NCBI GenBank assembly: GCA_027922465.2
Contig: BQMF02000295.1
Location: 248,001 to 312,000 of the forward strand
DNA from: Turritopsis dohrnii
Lineage: Eukaryota; Cnidaria; Hydrozoa; Anthoathecata; Oceaniidae
Direction: 5' to 3'
Length of the DNA stretch: 64,000 bases
The notes under the pieces were generated by a model that was not told where the DNA came from, searched no databases, and saw nothing but the letters and a program-made list of their open reading frames with translations. The translations under genes were made by a program, and so were the position numbers. Shown piece by piece: positions 1 to 10,007 of the stretch. Every line of letters begins with the position of its first letter. The first letter of the stretch is position 1.

Positions 1-204
1 TTCTCCATGAATTTAGTATATATACTTTTCCTTTGTTACGATATAAGCCGTGGACACAGGTTTCAGGATTCGGATGCAAATATGTTTTTTGAACAGTAAC
101 AGTGGAATCAAAACAGAATATTTGTTTTTTAACCAAGGATAACCTTATTAAGTGAATGTGCGTCACACTTATTTTAGATACATTATATACCTTCTTAGTT
201 GCAC

Positions 205-385
205 TAGAGACAAGACACATTTTTCACGATTAGTAAAGCACTTGGGTGACGTCAGTTTTTTTATGATTTTTTATTATCAAACACAATGTTTTTCGGGAAA
301 AATCTTGGGAGCCAATAGAGACAATTGAAGTTTTTTGGGGGTCCGGGAAACAGGCGATGGGTTGACAAAAGTTATGACGAGTATA
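205..385 (+). repeat. Fragment of the short Helitron-like repeat family
   Basis: This stretch is a diverged partial copy of the short repeat seen intact at 47166-48132. It shares the GACGTCAGT stretch, the GGGAAAAAT...GAGCCAATAG segment and a TTTTGGGGGTCCG...ACAGGCGATGGG segment in the same order. A matching fragment in the opposite orientation lies at 61130-61330. Neither terminus is preserved. The rest of 1-690 shows no gene that can be supported. Confidence 0.5.
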
Positions 386-689
386 AAAATGATGATTTAA
401 AAAAAATTAATGATGTTTAAATCAATACAGTACATAGCAAGTTTTCTTAGACCAAGTCAACCAACAGGTCTTCCTACGGGCACTCTGAGTGAAAGGTTTT
501 CTGTACAGACCAGCCAATTTCCATGAATTATGTCTATTCTGAAAATTAGTCATAATCCCTTTTAGCTATTGTGGGCATGTTTTGGTTTCATATCTGAAAA
601 TTTTATAGAAACGTTTGAACAAAAGCATGCTCCAATTTTTTTTCAAAAATTCTTTGGGATGACGACCTGTTCTGTCTGTGTAATCTCAA

Positions 690-930
690 AAAGCAAACTG
701 ACGAGAACCAAAAGCTTTCTTTTAGCTAGTGTAAAGTAGACGGAATTTTGAGATTTTCCCTGTAACCTGACTATATACATGACTATAAGTATCAATACCT
801 ATTCCCCCTGCACCAACCATTAACAAATTTGAATCTTCAATTGCATTTCTCAAAGGTCCATTTCCCGCCATCTTTGATCGAGTACACACGCACAAACTAA
901 ACGTGATCTAACAACGACCTTTTCGTCGAA
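690..930 (-). pseudogene. Duplicate of UBA2 exon 1 and flanks
   Basis: Read on the minus strand, positions 871-797 encode 25 residues starting MAGN and ending in the nucleotide-binding glycine motif GAGGIG of a ubiquitin/SUMO E1-type enzyme (UBA2/SAE2). The coding part and its flanks match the copy at 20205-20440 (exon 20377-20303), including sequence beyond the likely splice donor at the GT after the motif. No further UBA2 exons follow, so this is a partial genomic duplication, not a gene. Identification rests on the motif and on the UBA2 C-terminal fragment beside the sister copy. Confidence 0.6.
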
Positions 931-1242
931 AAAAAAAAAAAAAAAAGTTGCGACGAATTTTTTTTTTTCAATCGTCGTAAACGCCAGGTCTGAACGATGC
1001 TCGAAGGCTGGCCTTTCTACCCACCAACTTAGAACTTGGTGGTAGTAGAGATGTCGTTAGAGATGGGTATCACATTGCTCTATCTACACTGGTAGCCAGT
1101 ATGTCGATTAAGAACAACTTTTTCGTGTCCACATACACATCACTTTTTACACCACGCCCTAATGTAGTCTCGATTTCATTCATGAAATCGACGCAACGAG
1201 CTAATACTGGTTCCCACCGTTTTCGAATAAAGGAAGAGGTCG

Positions 1243-2294
1243 TCAGACTTCAACCTCTTCTCTTTTCAAAGCTTTTTCGACAATATTGTGGTATGAAAAT
1301 TCATGCCCAACGAGTTCTTTGTTGTAAAATCGTTGGAAAGTAGACGCCGAGAAGCAGACAAGAGAAGCACCCTTCATGGTTGAGTGTGCAGTAAAAATAT
1401 AATAAATATATATAGTGTCAACACCTATAAGGGAGAGAACTTCCCGTAACCATCTTGGAACAATAGTAGAGGCAGTAACAGCCATGTGGGGTTTGATATG
1501 ACCTACTAGAAACTGTGGGTCAGACACATTCCAAATTTGTCTCCTGGTCAAATAGGCATCACAAACACACACATAGTTTTTTCTCATGGTTAAACCTGTA
1601 GACTTTCAATGTAGTTTTACATTTGCTAAGACGGCAAGTTAGTACGTTTTGTCAGATTGTAATAAATAGAAAGTTGCTTAACTAGGTGAGTGACAGTCAA
1701 ATTTCAGATACACGAGAAGCTGTTAATAGCATAGCCACTTTAAGACTCAAAACTTTATCCGATAATTCGAGATTATGTGGCAGCTCCCGTATATACTGCC
1801 AAACCTCCTCTACATCCTATATAAAGTTTAATCTTGGTGTTGAAGGCCTCTGAAAGCTGATCTGGAATTCTAGGGTGTTCCCCAACAACATTTTCAGTTG
1901 GGTCGTGATACGCAGAGATAGCAGATCTGAATGTGCCAGTTTGCATGTTGCAGTCCTTGGTGAAAAAGATCAGCTAGAAAGTCTATTTTGTAATATATAT
2001 AGGACATCTAATGGGACAAAGGTTCCGTTCAGAACACCAGCTATTCCACTCTTTCCAAGACGATTCGTAATTGCTTATGGTCCCAGACCACCTGGTAGCT
2101 GTGATAATGGTAGCAGCCCTTTTTGATACGCCTTCTGTCTCCAGACTTTTCCTGAAATGGTCCAGGCCACCAGACGTAACGACCCTTTTTGAACTATTCG
2201 ATGATAACGCCCTGTGCGGTCCCGCAACAAATTTTCCTGTTGTGGAAGAAGAAGTGGATTTTTTACAGACATCTGAAGTAAGGCTGGAAACCAA
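1243..2294 (-). pseudogene. DIRS-type tyrosine recombinase (broken)
   Basis: The N-terminal part (2294-1983) carries the SAM-like DNA-binding region with the GTISNYESSWKEWNSWC block typical of DIRS and Crypton-like recombinases. The C-terminal part (1587-1243) contains a GHIKPHMAVTAST block, a histidine in AHST that should precede the catalytic arginine, and STFQRFYNKELV near the end, where the nucleophilic tyrosine lies. Residues between AHST and STFQRFYNK are about 30 fewer than expected and the catalytic Arg after AHST is replaced. The middle (about 1983-1590) is frameshifted. Function is lost. Confidence 0.65.
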
Positions 2295-2299
2295 GAACC

Positions 2300-2965
2300 T
2301 TCTTTTCTGACATGTTAAAGGTTTTCAATGATTTATCCGTTGCTCCTTTTTTATCTTTGACTAAGGTCCCCTGTCCTTGTCCCTTGGCAAGCTGCTCCCC
2401 AGCCCTCCTTAGATGTATCTGAACTGATGATCCTGGGCAAGATATTAATGTTTTTCTATTACAAAAGATTTTGAAGCCACCATTTCAGTTCCTCCCTTGC
2501 TTGTGGGTTGAGAGACAAAATTCCTTCGAAAGACTTCTGCTTCAAAAGTTCCCTTATTTGTTGTTGTTGTAGGAACAACAAGGGAGGGTGGGGAGTATCT
2601 CTATTGCTGTGGAGGAGAGTTTCCCAATTAACTTGGTCTGTTCCCGTACTGTCACTTGAGCTTCATTTATAACATGAAATAACATAAGTCGTTGTAAGAG
2701 ACACATCGCACTCGTTGAAATTCTAAATTGATGTTAAAATTGTATTATATGTACTTTTTCTGAAGGGAAACAGTCATTAATTTGGAATCCACTGTAGAAC
2801 TGTAGAACTTGGGTTGGTTCCAAAACTGACTTGGGTATGTTTATGAAGAAATCCAGATATTGCAGGAGGAAGATTAGGGAGTCCCTTGCTGTCAGCAACT
2901 CCTCTGGTGATTTCCCCAAGAAGCATGTCGTCGAGGTATATTATTATCCACCTGCTCTGTATCAC
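2300..2965 (-). pseudogene. DIRS-type reverse transcriptase/RNase H remnant
   Basis: Two minus-strand frames at 2965-2734 complement each other across a frameshift. One holds the RT active-site block RWIIIYLDDML and the other continues with ELLTARDSLIFLLQYL and KSVLEPTQVLQF, typical of DIRS-group RT. From about 2700 to 2300 a strongly eroded RNase H-like region is readable in pieces. It is the upstream neighbour of the recombinase remnant and part of the same element. Confidence 0.65.
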
Positions 2966-3099
2966 TGCATCAATAAACGTTTTTTTTTTCTTTTTTTTCT
3001 TTTTTTTTTAAGAGTGCCTAATTTAAAATTCAATTATGGGCCCTTTGACAACATGTAGAGCATATACTTCAAAATTCATTTATAATATATACATATAAT

Positions 3100-3925
3100 T
3101 TTTTTTTTCCCTCTCGTTCGGTGCTCCCGAACAATAAACGTCAAATTTCCTTATAAACGGCTCGTACAACTTGTGCTCAACCAGAAGCAGATTCGAAGTC
3201 ACAACCTCTGGTAAAACCAATCTTTTATCAGTGTAACAATACACTCAAAAACGAAGAGAGATAAAACTTCAATTTTTTATTAGCTTTTGTTTTAAAAAAG
3301 TTACGCGCTCTAACATGGGTGCTATCAAAGGTAAGGGGGAAATAGTTTCTCTTCTTAATAAGATCACACGGGAGGAGAGAAAAAAAGGCACGTGCTAAAT
3401 GAATAAAGTGAATAAAAGAAACGTTCGATCTGAAGCGCATAACATTTAAAAAAAGAAATTAAGTTATTCTAAGAAAAGCAAAAAAATATTTTGTTTAATG
3501 ATATTCTTTTTTTACCTATCGGTTTTTAAACATTTTGATTGCTCGAAAAAAATGTTTACCCGTTACAAACAGTCAGGCAAGGATACATTAGGATACACTG
3601 GCAAACATGCTGCCACGTTCTGCCACTGCTGCTTTTTGTCCAAACTGTTTAATCAGTTAGTTTCTTTGTATTTAGTTGATGTATTGTTTTCAAAGCCAAG
3701 TCAACGTGGAATATAAAACTAGCAATAATAATAAAAACAAAACGTTATTCCTATTAGTTCATCAGCCAAAAAAAGTCACGTTCGATTGGGATTGCAATGT
3801 ATTTGCTCTGAACTCACGTCGCACACAAAAAAGAAATAATTTCGCTCACAACTCAATCTACCATTATGCGTGACTTACAAACAAACAAACAAACAAACAG
3901 ACGGAGAATCGGCTATTAATTGCCC
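3100..3925 (-). mobile_element. Helitron-like element, long family, 5' end interrupted
   Basis: This is the reverse complement of the long repeat unit found tandemly at 34877-38407. Its 5' end should read TCTATATATTAATAGCC; here the minus strand retains only ATTAATAGCC followed by the TTTG-type microsatellite (3870-3921), because foreign sequence (3927-6302) is inserted there. The missing TCTATATA is found on the other side, next to a Helitron 3' end at about 6303-6314. The element's own 3' CTAG end is not preserved near 3100. No protein is encoded. Confidence 0.65.
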
Positions 3926-3926
3926 C

Positions 3927-6302
3927 CGCAGCGAGCGTAAGCGAGCGAGGAGGCATAGTAGTTTCACGAGATAGGCGAATGTCAGTTTCCGATTTTGTTC
4001 TTCATCATCATCATCTTCTTCATCCTCCAACTTTCGTGTTGACGTTACACGGTGGAATACAATTATTAGCTGACTTTGCTTTTTTCCCGTTTCAAAGCAT
4101 GGTACTGTAAGTGGGAGACAAAATGTTTTTCTCTTTCCTAATTTATTACTAGCATGTAGCTTTAGCTAAAAAATGCCCCCGCGCTCAAGCATTCCAATGT
4201 GTACACACAGCAAGCTATACATTGCAAGCTATACAACGGAAACAAAAACAAATTTTTGTCCGCAAACTCAAAAAAATCCAGATGAATGTTTTTGCAAGTC
4301 TTTACACAGAAACAAATTATACATTTAAACTTTTGTTAACATTGTATAAACTAAACACAATAAAAACAAGAAGAATTGCGAGCATGATCATTTCGAAATG
4401 GGAGATCCGATTTGAAAACTCCTTGACGGATGGTCTTCACGGTTTTTCACTTACGTTGTAATTGAGTTAAACTTTCTTTAGGATAACTTTTTTTTATTGA
4501 TGCTAATATACCTTTCAAAAAGTGTAATAAAGGCTTAACAAGTAATATCAGAAAGTATTTGCTACAAACAAAAGAAATGTGTGAACTGAAACCATGGATA
4601 CGTATTTTATAATCAAAACAAGATTTGTTAAAGAAATTCTGTAAGAGCCAAAAGAAAAAAAACAAACTTTTTTAAAAAAAAATCAAAGCAAAAAATCCAT
4701 TAGAAATCTGCGTTTTAAACTTTGATTCAAAACAAAAAGTAGCCAATGTTTATAAAAAAAAACAAGAAGAAAATGTAAAAAGCTTTTACTGATCATGATC
4801 ACACACTAGTATGATTAGGTTTGGCGCGAGGTGGACAGTTCAAATAGAAAAACACGAAAAAAGACAATTTGTAATATAGCTTTCTTGCATACACAGAAAT
4901 CCAATTAAAATCTTTGCCAAAAATTAGTGCGTTGAACAAAGTTTATTGAATGAAATATTTAGAGCTGAAACATATATATACAAAAATAAAATGTATGGTT
5001 GGCAAAATTTCAGATTTCAAGCTGTGCTTCAAAATCCTTGTCGTTCACTTCACTAAAACAACACAAAAGTAACACGAAAAATGTCTAAGCAATTTTAGCA
5101 TACGATCTTCCTAAATAACATAGTATAATACAATAATAAATTAGGAAAGAGATACGAAAAAACATTCTGTCTCTCCCACTTACAGTACCATGCTTTGAAA
5201 CGGAAAAAAAGCAAAGTCAGCTAATAATTGTATTCCACCGTGTAACGTCAACACGAATGTTGGAGGATGAAGATGATGATGATGATGATGATGATGAACA
5301 AAATCGGAAACTGATATTCGCCTATCTCGTGAAACTACTATGCCTCCTCGCTCGCTTACGCTCGCTGCGGGGGCAATTATATTATACTATGTTATTTAGG
5401 AAGATCGTATGCTAAAATTGCTTAGACATTTTTCGTGTTACTTTTGTGTTGTTTTAGTGAAGTGAACGACAAGGATTTTGAAGCACAGCTTGATATCCGA
5501 AATTTTGCCAACCATACATTTTATTTTTGTATATATTTTAACTCTAAATTCTTCTTTCAATAATTTTGTTTAATGCACTGATTTTTGGCGGATCTTCCCT
5601 TCAAAAGATTTTAATTGGATTTCTGTGTATACAAGAAAGCCATATTACAAACTGTCGTTCTTCGTCTTTTTCTTCTTTGACTGTCTTCCAAACCTAGTGT
5701 GATCATGATCAATAAAACCTATATATTTTTTTCTTGTTTTTTTTATGTAAACTTTGGCTATTGTTTTGTTTTAAATCAAAGTTCGAAACGCATTGGATTT
5801 TTCGCTTTAATTTTTTTTTTGAAAAAGTTTTTTTTTTTTTGGCTCTTACAGAATGTTTTTAACAAATCTTATTTTAATTATAAAAATTATAAAATATGTA
5901 TCCATGGTTTCAATTCACACATTTCTCTTGTTTGTAGCAAATACTTTCTAATATTACTTGTTAAGCCTTATTTACACTTTTTGAAAGGTATGTTAGCATT
6001 AGTGTAACTTAGACCTAAGAGATAAAAAAGTAACAAAGTTTTGTGCATATTTTCATCTGTTTAAAAGTGTAGACCTATTTGGTTTGCATATTGCAAGTTG
6101 GTTTTGAAATGCCAAAAACTGATTTTGTCGAAATATTTAAGCATATAACTTTGCCTCATATCAGGTCCCAAATCAACCTAAACATTCTTTTTTCGGTCAA
6201 AAACTTGTTTTCGTTTCCGCTGTTAATGTATAGCTTGCTGTCTGTATAAATTGAAATGCTTGAGCGCGGGGGCATTTTTAGCTAAAGCTACATGCTAGTA
6301 TA
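3927..6302. repeat. Inverted-repeat composite inserted in a Helitron 5' end
   Basis: Two blocks each occur twice in opposite orientation, in the order A-B-A'-B'. Block B (4148-5131) starts TACTAGCATGTAGC and is repeated inverted at 5387-6305. Block A (3927-4147) starts TGCCCCCGCAGCGAGCG and is repeated inverted at about 5135-5386, in the centre between the B arms. A also contains a CAT/ATG triplet microsatellite, longer in the central copy (5271-5296). No credible protein is encoded; the short open frames in B are AT-rich and unconserved between arms. Confidence 0.75.
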
Positions 6303-6310
6303 TAGACTAG

Positions 6311-6799
6311 CCGCCAAGGCTGCGTCGCTCAACGCCCATGTTCAGCCTGGGTTGACTTCACGAAAAATAAAATTAAGGAATTGGTAACCGAAAGTGTTCC
6401 CATAGTGTAGAGCTCGAAAAACTGATCAAAAAAATGTATGGGATCGTTCCGCTACGATCAACCGTTATAGAGATGTCATCGTTCAAAGATTTCGATGACG
6501 CCACAGACCCGTCCCCCTAAAAAATTAGACCCAAATTTTTCGTCACCCCATTGCCTGTATCGCGGACCCCAAAAAACGTCAGTTATCCCTATTGGTTATC
6601 GAGATAATTTTCCCGGAACGTCGCATTCGATTAGGGTCTCAATGCAATGGTTTCACACTTACGTCGCGCGCAAGAAGAGAAATAATTTATGTGTGATATT
6701 ACATTGCTGACTCCCCGATTTCTTTCGCAGTTCACATCTACCATTTTGCTTGACTTACAAACAAACAAACAGACAAACAGAGAATCGGCTATCAATATA
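6311..6799 (-). mobile_element. Helitron-like element, short family
   Basis: On the minus strand this runs from the degenerate 5' terminus near 6799 to a 3' end at 6311, where a GC hairpin region (GCGTTGAGCGACGCAGCC) is followed by TTGGCGG and CTAG. The next bases on the minus strand are TCTATATA, the start of another Helitron 5' terminus, so the two were head-to-tail. It is about 490 bp and matches the short units at 47166-48132. Its 5' end is interrupted by the 6800-8735 element. Confidence 0.65.
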
Positions 6800-7040
6800 C
6801 ACCAATTCGACACGGCATTCTAACATTTTTAATTTCTGCGCGGTCAAGATCTGGGAACTAAGAGTTTTGGCTAGAAAACTTCAGTTGCTGTTAAGATGCT
6901 TTATAAAGTAGAAATATTATGCCTAAGTCGGTATTAATTACTATCAATACAGTATTATGGAAGGATGAAATTGTGCAGTAAACAGTTGTTGTGATGACAC
7001 ATCAAGGATTTAAAATAGAGAGCTGAATCTTTTCCCATCA

Positions 7041-7340
7041 TTGGAGGGAAAACTAGAAAGGAATGTTGTTGTTTTTGTGTTAGAACCACCATACAAACTT
7101 TGTTGTTTCCCTAGTGTTTTGAGGAATGGCGAAGCTAGAAGGAGATGGATACAAACTTTAAAGCGGATAGATCGGTTTGGAAACCTTGTTCAAGTGATCT
7201 GTTTTCTCTGGTATATTATTGATATCAACATCATCATCAAAATGGTATCCCACCACAGCTAACTACTCTGATCCTACTTTGAAGTTAGGTTATGATAAAC
7301 CTGTGAAAAAGACAAGGAGAACTTCAAAGTCTAGTTTCCC
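7041..7340 (+). pseudogene. THAP-type zinc-finger remnant
   Basis: The frame from about 7090 reads YKLCCFPS...RRRWIQTLKR, like the FP-x(n)-RRxxWxxxxxR core of THAP (C2CH) DNA-binding domains. After a likely frameshift near 7190 an alternate frame gives WKPCSSD, resembling the WxPxxxxxVC segment. A third stretch (about 7255-7330) reads ANYSDPTLKLGYDKPVKKTRR, as seen just downstream of many cnidarian THAP domains. The N-terminal cysteines and the final Cys-His pair are not clearly intact. It sits inside the 6800-8735 TIR element, and THAP domains are common in transposase-derived genes. Moderate to low certainty. Confidence 0.4.
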
Positions 7341-8443
7341 GCTTGCTGTTTGGTGACTGTCATCTGGTCCAGCTATCAAAAACAGATAATAATTGCAAAT
7401 GTCAAAAACACATTTATTTTGGCTGAATACATGACAAGCAGTTATGTATGGACACACTTGTGAATGAAAGTGTTGTTTTTCTCACCTTTGCTAGTTGCCA
7501 AATCATTCCTTTTTATGTTACATGACATGTGTTGAAAAAATAAATGTTAAATGTTGTTATTCTTACAAAAACTCCGGATTTTTTATCCATTCACACACTC
7601 TCAGACATTTTAATCCAATCAGACTTAAATAAAAGGTGAACAAAGTAATATTTCTTACTGTGAATTTCAGAAAGCTAAGAATTATTCCTTTAACCAATCA
7701 AACTCAAGAGCAAAAACAGTTGGCCTATGATCTTGCAAGAAAATATCAAAATATCGTTCGTACAAACAAAATATGAGATAAGATTTGAAAAAATTTTTAT
7801 AGAGAAAAATGTTTATAACTTTTTTTATTGGTCAGTAGAAGAATGTTTATCCAAATATGTATGTTTTTGTTATGATATGAAAAGCCTAAGCCCTCAAGGG
7901 ATGGGAAAGAAATAACAAACAACAAAGAAGTAAGGGTGCCAAGCCTTACTCTGAATCAAAATAATGTATTTTTTATAAATGTGTGGCTATAAAAATAGCC
8001 ATTTTTCTTGAGTTGATTCTTTCCCCTTGGATTTTTAGTTAATCAAAGTATGCTTTAAATACTGTTTTTGATTGCAGGAAACTAGTTCAAGTTTAACCAA
8101 ATACCACATGTTGCCGTCAAAATCTTGTGATCGATAACATAACTGTGAGGGTATCCATATCATAAAATAAGAACATTCCACTCTGTAGTGGCTGTCTGGA
8201 CAAGACATAGTGTGTAGCATCAATGACTTTTACTCAACACAAGCTTGTCGTCTTCTCTCTATAAGTATGGCAGCTTTGCTTCAGGATCATAGGCCAGAAT
8301 TTAATCCCCTCTTGTTCATTTAACCCAGTTATCAGTAAGGGAATTAGGACCAGGAACTGTAATGTCATCCAGCTTCAACTTGTGTTGGTATTCCATTTTC
8401 AATTCCTTCTCAATTTCAGTGAAGACATAACAGGCTGAACATC

Positions 8444-8569
8444 TCAGCCAGCAGCAGCAAAAACACGAGCAACCAATTCTTGCTTTCTTCCAGTAGCCTT
8501 TCGCACTCTGAGTTTTAAACATTTCTTAAGTTCTTCTACACTCATACGAGATATCATATCGTAATCCAT
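8444..8569 (-). pseudogene. SAP-domain protein fragment
   Basis: An open frame of 41 codons begins MDYDMISRMSVEELKKCLK and continues LRVRKATGRKQELVARVF. This is the helix-extension-helix pattern of a SAP DNA-binding domain (LkxxLkxrgxxxsGxKxeLvxRl). A TGA ends the frame right after the domain at 8446-8444. The minus-strand sequence beyond (to about 8035) has further short coding-like blocks in shifting frames. In cnidarian genomes SAP domains of this kind often head SWIM/YqaJ-nuclease proteins, but no YqaJ block could be recognised. It is carried by the 6800-8735 TIR element. Confidence 0.5.
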
Positions 8570-8879
8570 TTTTTAAATTTAAAAACAGTAACAGTAAATT
8601 CAAGTAAGAGAGAGATGATTTTACTTCGTCTTCTCAAGTTAAAATGGCTTATTTTTGATCCGCTATATTTTCTAGCCAAGCTAATTAGATCCAGACCTCT
8701 AAAAATAAACGCGGAAAAATCGTGTCGAATTGGTGTATATATAGATGTCATTAGATTTACATTAGACAAGGCAAAAATTCAACCACATAAACTACAGTGT
8801 GTCCACTAGCTTTAGAAGCATATAACGTTTTAAATTTTTATCAAATCAATGCAATTTTCATACCGTTAGAAAAAATATC

Positions 8880-9699
8880 TTTCAAGGATTCCGAAAATAT
8901 AAATTCGATATTGTCGCATTAAGTGAAACCTGGCTTAAAAATAACAAAACTCAGCTTCAATATGTACAGATTGATGGTTATAAATCTGAATTTAAAAATA
9001 GGGAGACAAAAACCGGTGGCGGAGTTGGTTTCTACATTAAAGAACATATGAGTTTCAAGGTTCGACACGATCTTGGAAGAATTGATGAATCGATCGAAAT
9101 GCTCTGGATCGAGGTTCAAGGTAGAAACAAAAATACGCCGTTTCTTATTGGAGTAGTATATCAACCAAGCTCAAATGAAACCGAAAAACTTGTTTGGCTT
9201 GAAAGATTTGAGCGGATTTTAACTGAGATCTACATAAAATGGAGTGGTGTTATAATCATTACTGGTGACTTGAATATTGATCTTTTAAATGGAAACAAAC
9301 AATCACAAAGCCGATACAAAGACATTTTGCACTCATTTTCATTACGTCAGCATGTAACCAAAGCAACAAGGAAGTCAAAAATCGTTGATAGATCATATTA
9401 TTAGTACGATACCAAATGGTGTTATTCATCAAGACAATCTGCATACTGAAGAAATAAGCGACCATGATGCTCCGTATGTAATTTTCAATGTCAAAAAAGC
9501 AAAGTACACACCACGCTACAAGTTTATACGTAACGAAAAAGCTCTTGATATGAATAGCTATGTATCTGATTTTCAGCAACTACCACTTAATTTAGTATAT
9601 TCATTCGATGACCCAGAAGATCAAGTCTCGATATTCAATAAGTTAATTATAGATTGCATCAACTCTCATGCTCCTTTAAGAAAAGTAAAAATTCACTAG
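8880..9699 (+). pseudogene. LINE endonuclease domain (frameshifted)
   Basis: Upstream of the first ATG the frame already reads FDIVALSETWLKNN, the SETW block of APE-type endonucleases. Next come GGGVGFYIKE, IIITGDLNIDLL (the GDxN block) and, after a one-base frameshift near 9385, IDHIIST and EISDHDAPYV, the terminal SDH block with the catalytic histidine. All key blocks are present but split over two frames (9048-9404 and 9385-9699), so no single protein is made. Confidence 0.8.
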
Positions 9700-10007
9700 A
9701 CCGGTAGCTCCTTGGATGAATGATCAAAAAATCGTAAATCTCCAGAACGACTTAGACTTTCAACGTACTATTTATCGCAAGGATAAATCTGAGAGTAATC
9801 ATACCAACTACCACCAGAAATAAACTCAAAAGAACTATTAAAGAAACTAAAGCTAATTTCTTACGCAAAGCACTCTCGGAGAAACAGCCAGCTAAAGTCT
9901 GGAATACTGTTCATAGAATATTAAACAAACAGAATGATCGCATAACACTTCACCCCACAGATATTAATAATTATTTTACATCCTTAAGCTCTCGCCTAAC
10001 TGGTAAA

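Larger units (their letters stand above)
1243..2965 (-). mobile_element. Decayed DIRS-type tyrosine-recombinase retroelement
   Basis: On the minus strand the order is reverse transcriptase, RNase H, then tyrosine recombinase, which is the DIRS/Ngaro arrangement. The RT fragment (2965-2734) contains YLDDML, the RNase H stretch (about 2700-2300) is broken by stops and frameshifts, and the recombinase follows to 1243. No split direct or inverted terminal repeats could be recognised. All pieces are disrupted, so the copy is dead. Confidence 0.75.
6800..8735. mobile_element. 1.9 kb TIR element with TATA target duplication
   Basis: The ends are inverted repeats: CACCAATTCGACACG at 6800-6814 and its complement at 8721-8735. 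TATA flanks each side (6796-6799, 8736-8739). Removing the element and one TATA rebuilds a Helitron 5' terminus, TCTATATATTGATAGCC, preceded by A, which confirms both the boundaries and the insertion. The interior holds a THAP-like remnant (+) and a SAP-domain remnant (-). No transposase core was recognised. The superfamily is undetermined. Confidence 0.7.

Noticed and set aside
1101..1343. 80-codon plus-strand frame
   Set aside because: It overlaps the antisense tyrosine-recombinase remnant and has no recognisable domain.
7985..8000. GGCTAT-AAAA-ATAGCC, a 16-nt stem-loop like a histone mRNA 3' end
   Set aside because: The loop is AAAA, not the UUUC/UUYA type, and no histone frame is upstream.
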